Source: AP-15 sp963775875 (GTDB taxonomy: Bacteria; Pseudomonadota; Alphaproteobacteria; ATCC43930; CGMCC-115725). Taken from it: a stretch of 64,000 nt of DNA. The DNA is taken from positions 424,930 to 488,929 of the forward strand of contig CAVZKP010000014.1 in NCBI GenBank assembly GCA_963775875.1, given 5' to 3'. The notes below the pieces were generated by a model that worked only from the letters and a program-made list of their open reading frames with translations, searched no databases and was not told the origin of the DNA. Both the position numbers and the translations under genes were made by a program. Positions 20,149-29,110 of the stretch are shown here, piece by piece (position 1 is the first letter of the stretch; each line of letters starts with the position of its first letter).

Positions 20149-20440
20149 CGGCGCTCGGAGACCGCAAAGGCGCCGCCGACACCGCGAGCCTTGGCCGCGG
20201 CCGGAGCACAGCGGAGGACCTCGAAGGCGAGAGAATTTGGAGCGCAGCGGCCGCGAGGAGGCCGGCTTACGGGATCAGGCTTTGCCTGGCCCGAGATAAA
20301 CTTGCCGGCCGGGGAAATTCTTTCGCCGCAGAGGTTGGCGGCGGCGACTGCGGGATCTAGCGGTCACAGAGACATGCAGGGACGGGCTTGCCGGACCCCG
20401 ACAGGAAGCCGGCTTGCAGATCATTCGCTCAAGGGTTAAT
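20149..20440. promoter_or_regulatory. Conserved DUF736 leader region, copy A
   Basis: Noncoding sequence upstream of the DUF736 gene that recurs at 49257-49500 and, without a gene, at 40655-40860. The core is GCGAGGAGGCCGGC, a variable loop and GCCGGCCGGGGAAATT. Here the paired arms lie at 20260-20266 and 20304-20310 with a 37-base loop. Possibly a structured 5' leader. Confidence 0.5.
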
Positions 20441-21191
20441 CGACGCAGCCGGCGCCGGACCTTGCCCCCGGACTCTCAAAACCGTGCTTAGCGGTGAGCC
20501 GCGGTCGATACCGGGATGGCAGCCAATCGGTCAAACCACAACGAGAAAGGCAATGTGGACGGAAGTCAGGCTGACGCAGGCGCGTGAATCAGCGGCGACA
20601 CGGTCACAACCCAACATCGGGGCTCCAAAGGCCATACGGTAGGCTGATTATGAGGGGTTGCAGGCTCAGCATGCTCGGTGCTCGACAACACGGAAGATGG
20701 CAGTCGTCGACGGGAAAGGACCACGCCGACGACGGCCAACCACTCGGCCGCGCCCGGACGGCGACCGGGATATCGGGCCCGGAAATTAACGAGAGCGTCG
20801 ATTATCGCTGCCCAAGTTCGGCCGGCTGCCGGTTGCGGGCGGCAGCATCAACACGGAACCTGCTTTTTCCGTGGCGTCCGCGCCGAGGGCGAGCCCGCTT
20901 TTAAATCCTGCGGACCCGAGCCACAGGCGCGGCGAGAAGGATAGGGGAGGGACTGGGCGGGTCGATCCGAAGCTCAAGGAATTCTCCGCTCGGCCCTTGA
21001 CCCAAGGTGATCGGTTCGCGCCGATAGCTCTGAATGGATAGTCGGGTGGCGAGCAGAACGCGCGGCGTGTGCGATGATGACGCCTTCGCGCCGGATTCCA
21101 GCCGATGGGCCGACGTGGATTGAATGAGTCAAGCCGACCCTATGCAGCCATTCACCTGTGTTGACGGCGACGGCGGCCCATGCCTCCAACA
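20441..21191. other. Region without a recognisable gene
   Basis: About 750 bases in which I see no credible coding sequence. Part of it (around 20630-20700) is related to 40995-41060, so a block of roughly 500 bases including the DUF736 leader was copied between the two places. Confidence 0.5.
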
Positions 21192-21370
21192 GGGACATTC
21201 CGCGAGGCCGCGACGCCTGCTTGGCCGGATGCGCCATGCCAGAGCGTGTGGCAGCGCACATCGTGACGCGCCGCTGCGCATGAGCCGAATTCCCGAGCGG
21301 GTGGACGGGGCGCGGCAAACCTGCGACGGTTCTGCATTCGACAAACCAGCCGCGGGGGAGGAACGAAAAT

Positions 21371-21673
21371 GTCGATCCTGATCACATCGGCGGGACCGGG
21401 TTTATCGGCCGCCGCCTGATACCGCTGCTGGCCAAGCGCGGCGAGGAGATCGCCTGCATGGACATCAATCCGCAGACCGCGGATTTCGCCGAATACGGCA
21501 AGCAGGTGCGCGTTCATGCGCTCGACGATGTCATGAAAGCGCTGAACAGCGCCAAGCCGTCGCGAGTGATCAACCTGGCCTATCTCCTCGGCAGCGATCC
21601 GCTGCGAGGAGGGTTTGCCGCTTGTCGCCGACCGCTAGACTGGCGGTCAGTGACCTTACGGCGACGGCGATAG
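21371..21673 (+). pseudogene. NAD-dependent epimerase, N-terminal fragment with frameshift
   Basis: ATG 21370 begins MSILIT, then a shift near 21384 is needed to read the Rossmann motif GGTGFIGRRLIPLLAKRGEE and DINPQTADFAEYGKQVRVHAL. The protein stops after SRVINLAYLLGSDPLRGG, far short of the roughly 300 residues of the SDR-type epimerase family. The same shift is present in copy 2, so the damage predates the duplication. Confidence 0.7.
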
Positions 21674-21750
21674 CTATCGTTGTCTCGGGCTACATTGTCG
21701 CGGATCGAAGGCCATCACCCGGCAATCACTAACGAAAGGCGACGCCAAAA

Positions 21751-22545
21751 ATGAAGCTGACATCCGGACTGGTCGGCGCGGAAGCGAAGGGTCCCATCGG
21801 CTGGGTGATCTGGGACAATCCCAGCAAGCTAAACGCTCTCTCGCCCGGTATGTACGAGGACGCGCTGAGCGTGATCGAGGACTACGCCGCCGACCCCGCG
21901 ATCAAGGTCGTGATCATGCGCGGCGCCGGCCGGAAAGCTTTTATCTCTGGCGCTGATATCAAGAGTTTCGAGAAGACGCGGGCCAACGCTGAAACTACGC
22001 GGTTGGCGCGGGAGACGACTGCCGAACTGCGGCACAAGCTGCTCGATCTGGAAAAGCCGCTGATCGCGATGATTTACGGCTATTGTCTCGGCGGCGGGCT
22101 CGGCATGGCGCTGAACGCCGATTTGCGCTTCGCGTCTTCAGACGCGCGCTTCGGCATCCCGGCGGCGGTGCGCGGCGCCGCATACGGGCTGGATGGGCTG
22201 AAGTCGCTGGTTGATTTGGTCGGTCCGAGCGTCGCCAAGGACATCATGTTCTCCGCGCGGCGGTTGCACTCGGATGAAGCCTTGCGCATCGGCCTGATCA
22301 ATCGTGTGGTCGACGCGGAGGAACTGGAAGACGTGACGGTCGCCTACGCGGAAACTCTTGCGGCGAACGCTCCGTTGTCGATCCGCGCGTCAAAGTTCTT
22401 CATCAACCAACTCGGCCTGGAGCGCTCGCAGAGGGACGAAGCACGCATGGATGCAATGCAGCGGCAGGCGGCGAACAGCGAAGACTTCAAGGAAGCAACG
22501 CGATCGTTCATAGAAAAGCGGAAGCCAGAGTTCCACGGGCGGTGA
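21751..22545 (+). CDS. Enoyl-CoA hydratase/isomerase (crotonase) family protein, copy 1
   Basis: A 264-residue crotonase-fold protein. The oxyanion-hole segments are present (AFISGADIKSF and GYCLGGGLGMALNADLRFA), as is the FGIPAAVRGAAYGLDG segment. The two glutamates used by true hydratases, in GGGCE and FGxPE, appear to be glycine and alanine here, so the reaction may not be hydration. AACGAAAGGCGACG precedes ATG 21751. It is followed by a cupin and an isocitrate lyase family gene, which suggests a small catabolic operon. Confidence 0.88.
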   Translation: MKLTSGLVGAEAKGPIGWVIWDNPSKLNALSPGMYEDALSVIEDYAADPAIKVVIMRGAGRKAFISGADIKSFEKTRANAETTRLARETTAELRHKLLDLEKPLIAMIYGYCLGGGLGMALNADLRFASSDARFGIPAAVRGAAYGLDGLKSLVDLVGPSVAKDIMFSARRLHSDEALRIGLINRVVDAEELEDVTVAYAETLAANAPLSIRASKFFINQLGLERSQRDEARMDAMQRQAANSEDFKEATRSFIEKRKPEFHGR

Positions 22546-22635
22546 TCGCGGCCTTCACGCGAGCCCCAAAGGGTTCAATGTGACGTAAATTAGCCTTGCG
22601 TGCACGATGATCACTCTGTGGGAAGGAGTAGGCGC

Positions 22636-22959
22636 ATGATCGTACGGATCTATACGGGTCCCGACGGCCAGACCCATTTTGAAGATCTTCCGCTGCCGGC
22701 CGAGGTTGCGCTACAGGCGGGTGCTAACCTCACGTTCCGCTCTTTCTCAGCGGAATATTTTAGCGATTGGCACACTGCGCCGCGGCAGCAATACATCTTT
22801 ATTCTCGCGGGGCAGATGGAAATCGGGATCGGCGATGGCACCGCGCGCCGGTTTGGACCGGGTGATGTGGTCCTCGCTGACGACCTCACAGGCCAGGGCC
22901 ACACGACGCGCTCGGTGGGAGTTCCGCGCATCAGTGCCACTGTGCCGGTGAGCGCCTGA
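22636..22959 (+). CDS. Cupin domain protein, copy 1
   Basis: A single-domain cupin of 107 residues. The first conserved motif is degenerate (SDWHTAPRQQYIFILAGQMEIG); the second includes RRFGPGDVVLADDLTGQGHTT. The start at ATG 22636 is supported by GGAAGGAG at ribosome-binding distance. It lies 90 bases after the crotonase and 110 before the isocitrate lyase family gene. Substrate unknown. Copy 2 differs by one residue near position 52. Confidence 0.82.
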   Translation: MIVRIYTGPDGQTHFEDLPLPAEVALQAGANLTFRSFSAEYFSDWHTAPRQQYIFILAGQMEIGIGDGTARRFGPGDVVLADDLTGQGHTTRSVGVPRISATVPVSA

Positions 22960-23069
22960 CACCTTCCGCGAGCATCTTGTCATGGGGCGGGGAGGCGCTG
23001 ACGGCCACCGGCACCATGACGCACCCCGCAACGCCAGGATGATTCGATTTACACACGAGGAGACTGCGT

Positions 23070-23969
23070 ATGCCAGAGCGTCTACGTATGACGACCCGAC
23101 TGAAGACCCTGTTTCAAGGGCCCGAATTATTTGTCTTAGCGGGCGGGATCAATCCCATTGGCGCGAAGATGGCGGAAGCGCTGGGCTATGACGCCTTCTA
23201 CATGTCTGGGGGCAATACCTCGGCGCACCAACTGGGCTGGCCCAACTCCGGGACCAGTATGCGCGACATGGTGGACAACGCCCGGAAAATTGTCCTGACC
23301 GTGCAGATCCCGGTCTTCGCGGACGCCGACACAGGCTACGGTGATGCCATCAGTACGCATTACACCGTGCGGGAATACATTCAGGCGGGCATCGCCGGCG
23401 CCCACATCGAAGACCAGACGTTTCCGCCGAAATCCGGTCCTCGCCGCCGCTGTATCTCAATCGAGGAGATGGTCGGAAAACTCCGGGCGGCGATGGATGC
23501 CAAAGAGGCTCTCGACCCGGATTTCGTGATCATGGCCCGGTGCGATCTCGGCGGCGTGCCGGGCGCCAGCTTTGCGGAGATTATTGAGCGCTGCCAGGCC
23601 TACAAGGCCGAAGCGAAGGTCGATGTCGTCTGTCCCAATGGCTTGCGCACCTGGGAAGAAATTCAAGAGGCGATCCGCCTCATTCCCGGGCCCGTCGTCC
23701 CCCTTATTCCCGCCGACCTGTCGCCGTATCCCTCCTTAGAGGCGCAGCAAGCTGCCGGAGCCGCCGCGGCCTGGTTTCCTGCGCTGACCACGATGGCAGG
23801 CTTGCAGGCTAACTGGGATTTCTTGAGTGATTTTCGGCAGCGCGGCACAGTGGCCCTGGATGCGCTCCGTGCCCAGGCGGCTCACAGTCCCTGGGGCGTC
23901 GCCAGCAATGGCCGCATTCTAGACGAGCCGCGTCTGCGCGCCATGGAGAAGATGTATCTTCCAGACTAA
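23070..23969 (+). CDS. Isocitrate lyase/PEP mutase family protein, copy 1
   Basis: A 299-residue TIM-barrel enzyme of the isocitrate lyase/phosphoenolpyruvate mutase superfamily, which cleaves or forms C-C or C-P bonds in 2-hydroxy- or 2-oxo-acids. Metal-binding DADTGYGD and HIEDQ are visible. The catalytic loop reads PPKSGPRRR where isocitrate lyases have KKCGH, so the catalytic cysteine is missing; a dimethylmaleate-lyase or oxaloacetate-hydrolase-like role is possible. GAGGAGA precedes ATG 23070. Confidence 0.85.
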   Translation: MPERLRMTTRLKTLFQGPELFVLAGGINPIGAKMAEALGYDAFYMSGGNTSAHQLGWPNSGTSMRDMVDNARKIVLTVQIPVFADADTGYGDAISTHYTVREYIQAGIAGAHIEDQTFPPKSGPRRRCISIEEMVGKLRAAMDAKEALDPDFVIMARCDLGGVPGASFAEIIERCQAYKAEAKVDVVCPNGLRTWEEIQEAIRLIPGPVVPLIPADLSPYPSLEAQQAAGAAAAWFPALTTMAGLQANWDFLSDFRQRGTVALDALRAQAAHSPWGVASNGRILDEPRLRAMEKMYLPD

Positions 23970-24055
23970 GCCTGGGAAATCCTGCCCAGGCTCTTGGCAA
24001 CGCGCATCGTGACGCGCGGCTGCGCCTCCCGCTGATAGCAATACCGGAGTAAGCC

Positions 24056-24820
24056 GTGGTCCTGATCGCCGACAGCATCCTCGCCCGCAGCACCCGCCGA
24101 CGCCAGACGTCGACCGGCTGGAACACCCCCTTTATTGGCGCCAACCGCTACACTTTGCCGCCGGACGAGAAGCCGCCGGACGACGATGCGCTGCACCCGA
24201 TGGCCTTCCTGGTCGAGAAGGGTCCGGGCGCCGTCACCTGGCCGCACTTCCACCAAGCCGATCAATTCCAGATGGTCGTCGCGGGTCGCGGCATGCTCGG
24301 TGACCATGACTTCAGCGACGGAGCCGTGCATTACACCGACGCCTACTCGGCCTATGGACCGATCGTCGCCGGGAAGTCGGGCATTTGGTGGTTCACCCTG
24401 CGCAACCGCTGGGACGCCGGCGCCCGGTATATGCCGGCCGAGCGGGAGGTGCTTCATGCGGCCCGCGACCGCCACCAGCACCGGGAACTCACCACCGAGG
24501 CGATGCCGTCGGCACTTCTCGGCGAGGTGTCTGAGGCGACGGCCATTTCCTGCCGCCCGGTTCTCGAAGCGGAAGATGGGTTGGCCGGCTGGCACTACCG
24601 GCTACCGCCTCGCACCACTATTAACGGGCGCGCGCCGAGCGTCGGCGGTGGCCAATTCTGGCTGGTGCTGGCGGGCGACGCCGCGGTCGATGGCGGCGAT
24701 CCGTTGCCGGCCAATTCCTGCATCTTCGTCGGCCCGGAGGAGCCCGCCTTTGCCGGCGCCTCGGGCGGTGTCGGCGCCGAATTGCTGTGCCTGCAATTCC
24801 GCCGCCGCGCGCGGGATTGA
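24056..24820 (+). CDS. Cupin-like protein, probably bicupin
   Basis: A 254-residue protein starting at GTG 24056. A cupin motif is visible in WPHFHQADQFQMVVAGRGMLG, and a second beta-rich half (GGGQFWLVLAGDAAVDGG) looks like a degenerate cupin repeat. No specific family is recognised. It lies between the isocitrate lyase family gene and a ThDP decarboxylase on the same strand, and it is not part of the visible duplicate since copy 2 leaves the window first. Confidence 0.6.
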   Translation: MVLIADSILARSTRRRQTSTGWNTPFIGANRYTLPPDEKPPDDDALHPMAFLVEKGPGAVTWPHFHQADQFQMVVAGRGMLGDHDFSDGAVHYTDAYSAYGPIVAGKSGIWWFTLRNRWDAGARYMPAEREVLHAARDRHQHRELTTEAMPSALLGEVSEATAISCRPVLEAEDGLAGWHYRLPPRTTINGRAPSVGGGQFWLVLAGDAAVDGGDPLPANSCIFVGPEEPAFAGASGGVGAELLCLQFRRRARD

Positions 24821-24904
24821 ATCCCGCCTGCTACGGCCGCAATTGGTTCGGGCGCGCATGGCGCAACGTTCGGCCACCCCAATGAGTTTCATCGAGCAGG
24901 TTAG

Positions 24905-26581
24905 ATGACATCCCCTTCAACGCCGAACACGATCAGCGGCCGCAGCGCATTTATCGAATTACTGCAATCCGAGGGCGTCACCCACCTCTTCGGCAATCCG
25001 GGAACCACCGAGCTGCCGATTATGCATGCGCTCGCCGATTATCCTGATATGCGCTACGTACTCGGCCTCCAGGAGGCGATCGTCGTCGCCATGGCCGACG
25101 GCTATGCCCGTGCCTCCGGCGAGCTGGTTGCGTGCAATGTGCATGTCGCGCCGGGTCTTGGCAACGCGATGGGCTCGCTGTTCACGGCGTTCAATTCCGG
25201 CACGCCGCTCATCATCACCGCAGGGCAACAGGAGCAGGGACACGGGCTGACCGAGCCGCTGCTCTACGCCCCGCTAGTACCGATCGCGACGCCGGTGGTG
25301 AAATGGGCGACCGAGGTAACGCGGCTGGAAGACCTGCCCCGCATCGTGCACCGGGCCGCGAAGATCGCAACGACGCCACCGACTGGCCCCGTGTTCATCT
25401 CCCTGCCGGGAGACATTCTCAACGCGTTCGGCGCAATCGATCTCGGGCAGGCGACGCGGGTCGATACCCGCGTGCGGCCATCCGACGAAAGTCTGCGCGC
25501 GCTAGCCGAGCGGCTGCTGCGCGCGGAGCGGCCGGTCATCATCGCCGGCCATGAGATCATCCGGAGCGACGCCTTAGCCGAGGCCGCGCGCTTCGCCGAG
25601 GTGCTGGGCTGCCCGGTCTATGACCAGACGGTGCTGCAAGGGGCGCATTTCCCGACCCACCATCCGACCTATCTCGGCCCTCTGTCGCGCGACCAGAAAA
25701 CCGTGCGCGCTCGATTGGAGCCGTATGACACGGCAATCAGCCTCGGTTCGGATTTCCTGCGCATGTCGGTGTACAGCGAGGTCGAGCCGCTCCCGCCGCA
25801 TATGGCGGTCATCCAGATCGGACTGAACGACTGGGAGATGGGCAAGACCTATCCGGCCGAAATAGCCATCCGCTCCGACGTCAAAGAGACATTGCGCGTG
25901 CTGACGCCGCTCGTCGCCGAACTCGGCGGCGCGACGCTGCGCCAGCGCGCCGCGGAGGCGCTCGGCGCCCTTTCCGGACGCAACTGGACCGCCAGTCGCA
26001 AAACACGCGCCGAGGCTGCGATGGCCAAAGCATCATCGCGCCGGATGGATTCCGAATGGCTGATGCTGACAATCACGGATCTGCTGCCGCAAGGTGCCAT
26101 CATCGTTGACGAGGCTCTGACGACGGCAGCAAGCCTCCCCGCCTACATGCATGTGCGCGATCGACATGCCTATTTCGGCAATGTCAGCGGCGGTATCGGC
26201 TGGGGCATCGCTGCTGCGGTGGGCATCCAGCTCGCCCAACCGGAGCGCAAGGTCGTGGCCCTGCTCGGCGACGGCAGCGCCATGTATTCGATCCAGGCAC
26301 TATGGACCGCCGCTCACCAGAAATTACCGATAACGTTCGTGATCTTCAACAATGGCGGCTACCGCATCATCAAACAGCGCCTGAAGCTGTTCCACAGCAC
26401 CGACCGCTTTATCGGGATGGATTTCGTCAACCCGCCGATTGAGTTCGCCGCGCTCGCACGCAGCCTCGGCATGCAGGCCTGTCGCGTCGAAACCCCAGAT
26501 AGTTTTAAAACCGCTTACGGCAACGCTCTTGCGGCGCGCGAGCCGATACTGCTCGAAGTCGTCGTTGATGGAAGCGTTTAG
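24905..26581 (+). CDS. Thiamine diphosphate-dependent decarboxylase, benzoylformate decarboxylase/acetolactate synthase-like
   Basis: A 558-residue ThDP enzyme. The N-terminal domain has FGNPGTTELPIMHAL and the catalytic glutamate in YVLGLQEAIVVAMADGYAR. The C-terminal ThDP motif is LLGDGSAMYSIQALWTAAHQ followed by FVIFNNGGY. The GNPGTTE start is characteristic of benzoylformate decarboxylase-like members. With the crotonase, cupins and lyase upstream it may act in degradation of an aromatic or branched 2-oxo-acid; the substrate is inferred only. Confidence 0.85.
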   Translation: MTSPSTPNTISGRSAFIELLQSEGVTHLFGNPGTTELPIMHALADYPDMRYVLGLQEAIVVAMADGYARASGELVACNVHVAPGLGNAMGSLFTAFNSGTPLIITAGQQEQGHGLTEPLLYAPLVPIATPVVKWATEVTRLEDLPRIVHRAAKIATTPPTGPVFISLPGDILNAFGAIDLGQATRVDTRVRPSDESLRALAERLLRAERPVIIAGHEIIRSDALAEAARFAEVLGCPVYDQTVLQGAHFPTHHPTYLGPLSRDQKTVRARLEPYDTAISLGSDFLRMSVYSEVEPLPPHMAVIQIGLNDWEMGKTYPAEIAIRSDVKETLRVLTPLVAELGGATLRQRAAEALGALSGRNWTASRKTRAEAAMAKASSRRMDSEWLMLTITDLLPQGAIIVDEALTTAASLPAYMHVRDRHAYFGNVSGGIGWGIAAAVGIQLAQPERKVVALLGDGSAMYSIQALWTAAHQKLPITFVIFNNGGYRIIKQRLKLFHSTDRFIGMDFVNPPIEFAALARSLGMQACRVETPDSFKTAYGNALAAREPILLEVVVDGSV

Positions 26582-26851
26582 CATATCTGCATGCCGTGTC
26601 GGTGCAGACGCGCGGCGGCGGGCTGGCGCATCGGCTGTATGACGGGTGCAGCGTGTCGGCTTTCGGCGCATCCCCGCCGCCCCGATGCCTTGCGGCAAGG
26701 ACCGTTGTCCACCCTGACCTCGCGGTTTGCGACCGTGATGCCGAATGGCGCGTCTTGCGGCGGCAACGGCCGTTGCCGGGTGTGCCGAGACCCCTCGCCG
26801 GAGAGGATCGCGGCCCCGTATCTCGCACGGGCCGCGACCCCCGTAATCAGC

Positions 26852-27454
26852 TCACAGCTCGATCTGCTCCGAGATGTTGAGCGCGTCATCGACCTCGATG
26901 CCGAGATAGCGGACCGTGCTTTCGAGCTTCGTGTGCCCAAGGAGCAGTTGGACGGCTCGCAGGTTGCCCGTCTTCTTGTAAATCTGAGCCGCCTTCGTTC
27001 GCCGCATCGAATGCGTGCCATAGGCCGAGCTGTCGAGCCCGGCACTCTCGACCCAGGCGTGGACGATCCGCGCATACTGCCGGGTCGATAGGTGCGGCTG
27101 CGCCGGAACGCGGCTTGGGAAGAGGTGCCGTCCATTCCTGGCCTCGACCTCCGGGAGCCAGGCTCGGATCGCGGCTCGGGTCTGTTCGGTGATTTCGAAC
27201 TGAACCGGCCGACCCGTCTTTTTCTGAATGATGTTGGCGCGGTCTCGGACCCTGCCGCCGGCGCAGACATCGTCGATCTGTAACCACACGAGGTCGCACC
27301 CTCTGAGCTTGCTATCGATGGCGAGATTGAACAAGGCAAGGTCGCGTGCCCGGTGCTGGAGTTGGAGCCGGACCCGGATTGCCCAAACGTCTTTCGGTTT
27401 CAGGGGACGCTTCTGCCCGGTCAGACGGCCCTTGTTCCAGGGAACATTCTGCAT
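26852..27454 (-). CDS. Tyrosine recombinase/integrase
   Basis: A 200-residue integrase lacking an N-terminal SAM-like domain of full length. Catalytic residues are visible: the first arginine in DSKLRGCDLVWL, HSMRR near residue 150, and LLGHTKLESTVRYLG with histidine and tyrosine. ATG 27454 is preceded by GGAGG at six bases, which decides the start (an in-frame ATG lies 12 bases upstream). The 270 bases downstream hold nothing recognisable. Confidence 0.85.
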   Translation of the reverse strand: MQNVPWNKGRLTGQKRPLKPKDVWAIRVRLQLQHRARDLALFNLAIDSKLRGCDLVWLQIDDVCAGGRVRDRANIIQKKTGRPVQFEITEQTRAAIRAWLPEVEARNGRHLFPSRVPAQPHLSTRQYARIVHAWVESAGLDSSAYGTHSMRRTKAAQIYKKTGNLRAVQLLLGHTKLESTVRYLGIEVDDALNISEQIEL

Positions 27455-27639
27455 GATCGCCTCCATCGAGCCGACCGCCCCTCCTCAGCTCCCGCCGATC
27501 AGCGGGCGAGGCAAATCTATCGGAACGACGGGTCAGGGCATCTCTCCCGACGTTCAATCCGGGCATGCCCGCCTACCGAACCCGACCCGTTGCTGTCCAC
27601 CCTGGTCAGCCCGCTACCAGAGGCGGGAACTCAATGAAA

Positions 27640-28064
27640 ATCTCAGCCCCTTCCGCCGCTATCTTGTCCGCGATCATCTCGGCGATTTCGTTGCCATCAA
27701 ACCGCGGCGCCGCCACGGGTGGTATTTTAGCTATCCCAGCGACGGCAAGGAGCCCTTCTCCGGTCTCTGGTATCAGCCTCTCTATGTCGATGAGAAGGAC
27801 GGCATCCTGAAGTGCACCGTTCGTCTGCCCGAAGAGAAGGCGCGGCTGCGCGCCCGTCGGAATCCTTCTCCCCGGCCGCTCGATCGCGTGGCGCTCGCCG
27901 CCGATCGGGAGCTCCGCCGGATCGACGGCTTCTGGTATGAGCTACGTCTTGCGCCGATGCCCGACCCGGTCTACCGAGCTATCGTCGAGCACCGCGACGT
28001 TCGCCTCAAGCCGTTTGACCGGCGCAGCCCGGTCGCGAGATCGAGGTTACCGTGCGCCACCTAG
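27640..28064 (+). CDS. Hypothetical protein, start uncertain
   Basis: An open frame encodes FRRYLVRDHLGDFVAIKPRR, then WYFSYPSDGKEPFSGLWYQ and DGFWYELRLAPMPDPVYRAI. The composition is protein-like. No ATG lies in frame after 27453, which is inside the integrase start, so either a non-ATG codon is used or the 5' end is lost. I do not recognise the family. The 3' end overlaps the next small gene by 13 bases. Confidence 0.5.
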
Positions 28065-28270
28065 CCGGTCCGTCGGTCCGCGATGCCGCGGACGTCGAGG
28101 TCGGCCCCGAAATCGACGAACAGCGAGCGTGGACCGAATATCGGCGGCGCTGCCCCGACCGGCGCTATGCCCTCTCGAAACGACGGCTGTGCAAAGCGGA
28201 GCTGCGGCGTCATGGATTGCACGATCAGGATCCGGACGCTGGCTCGATCCAACTCCGCCGGGAAGCCTGA
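28052..28270 (+). CDS. Small hypothetical protein
   Basis: A 72-residue basic protein from GTG 28052 (MRHLAGPSVRDAADVEVGPE at the N-terminus, YALSKRRLCKAELRRHGLHD in the middle). The overlap with the preceding gene suggests coupling. No family identified; the pair sits between an integrase and a VOC gene, so it is probably element-borne. Confidence 0.45.
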   Translation: MRHLAGPSVRDAADVEVGPEIDEQRAWTEYRRRCPDRRYALSKRRLCKAELRRHGLHDQDPDAGSIQLRREA

Positions 28271-28320
28271 TCCGGTCGCCCTACGCTTCCGCTGAAGGGC
28301 GGTGAGCCGCTGCGCCGTCC

Positions 28321-28677
28321 TCAGACCTTCTCAATCAGCTCCATCTGCGCGCCGTCGGGCGCGGCAACCCAGCACACATGCCGACCGTTGTTAACCCGCT
28401 CCTCTAGGACCTGCGCACCGTTCTTCTTAAGGTTCGCGAGGGCGCCGGGGTAATCGTCGGTCTCGATCGCGATGTGCTCGATGCCGACATGCTGCTCATG
28501 GTTCTGGTCGGCGTTGATGGTCGTCACGTTGAGCTGCACGCCGTGCAGGTCGAGCTGGCAGCCGCGGCCGGGAGTTTCCCGCTTCACGGTCGCCCCGAAA
28601 TTGTCGATGTAGAACTTTGCGACCTTCTGCGGATCCTCTCTGGTCTTGATGTGGACGTGCCCGAGTCGCATGGCCAT
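28321..28677 (-). CDS. VOC/glyoxalase family protein
   Basis: A 118-residue single-module vicinal oxygen chelate protein. It shows the beta-alpha-beta pattern (MRLGHVHIKT...VAKFYIDNFGA) and metal-ligand candidates HVHI, EHIAIE and a C-terminal QMELIEKV glutamate. The start at ATG 28677 is preceded by AAAGGAG. It may act on a small-molecule substrate such as a glutathione adduct or methylmalonyl-CoA-like compound; the sequence does not tell which. Confidence 0.8.
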   Translation of the reverse strand: MAMRLGHVHIKTREDPQKVAKFYIDNFGATVKRETPGRGCQLDLHGVQLNVTTINADQNHEQHVGIEHIAIETDDYPGALANLKKNGAQVLEERVNNGRHVCWVAAPDGAQMELIEKV

Positions 28678-29110
28678 GCCCGTCTCCTTTGCCCGAGGCG
28701 CGCCGAGGCGGCGCCTGCCGCCGCAGCTTCGCAGCACGAGCAGAGGAACTCAACCGACATTCGCCAGATACACGCCGTTTTCGAGAGCGGGAGCGCGCCT
28801 TTGACCGGCTTCGGCAGCGGCAGATTGCAGTCACCGCCAATTGCCCTCGTCCAAGCGTCCAAGCGTCCAAGCGTCCAGCGCCCAAGCCCCTTCCTGAGAA
28901 CGGGTAGGCAGGTCGCTCGACCTCTCGCGGCAGCCCGATGGCAGTTCCCCACTGAGCCGCTTCCGATCGTGTAATCTCGTTGATCTCACCAAGTAATCGT
29001 CGTGTTGTATAACGTCCTTTCCGACCGGCGCAGATGTTGGTGCATGGCGACGACCGGCTCACATCAACTCGTCGGCAGCTCGCACGCACTCGATGGGGGC
29101 CGCCGCTCCG
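28678..29110. other. Intergenic region with short tandem repeat
   Basis: No gene is supported here. At about 28852-28884 the unit CGTCCAAG is repeated nearly four times. Confidence 0.5.

Larger units (their letters stand above)
21192..23675. repeat. Long direct repeat, copy 1
   Basis: The sequence from GGGACATTCCGCGAGG at 21192 to 23675 recurs from 61473 to the end of the window at 64000, in the same orientation, with only scattered differences. It covers an epimerase scrap, the crotonase, the cupin and two thirds of the isocitrate lyase family gene. The right end of the repeat is beyond the window in copy 2. Confidence 0.92.

Noticed and set aside
23070..23969. Annotation as isocitrate lyase proper
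   Set aside because: Too short and lacking KKCGH; only the superfamily can be supported.
26700..26800. A CGGNGRC..C stretch resembling a 2Fe-2S ferredoxin
   Set aside because: Only one partial motif, no domain around it and no start; probably chance in GC-rich DNA.
28852..28884. CGTCCAAG tandem units as a CRISPR or iteron array
   Set aside because: Fewer than four units with no spacer and no associated gene; a simple tandem repeat.
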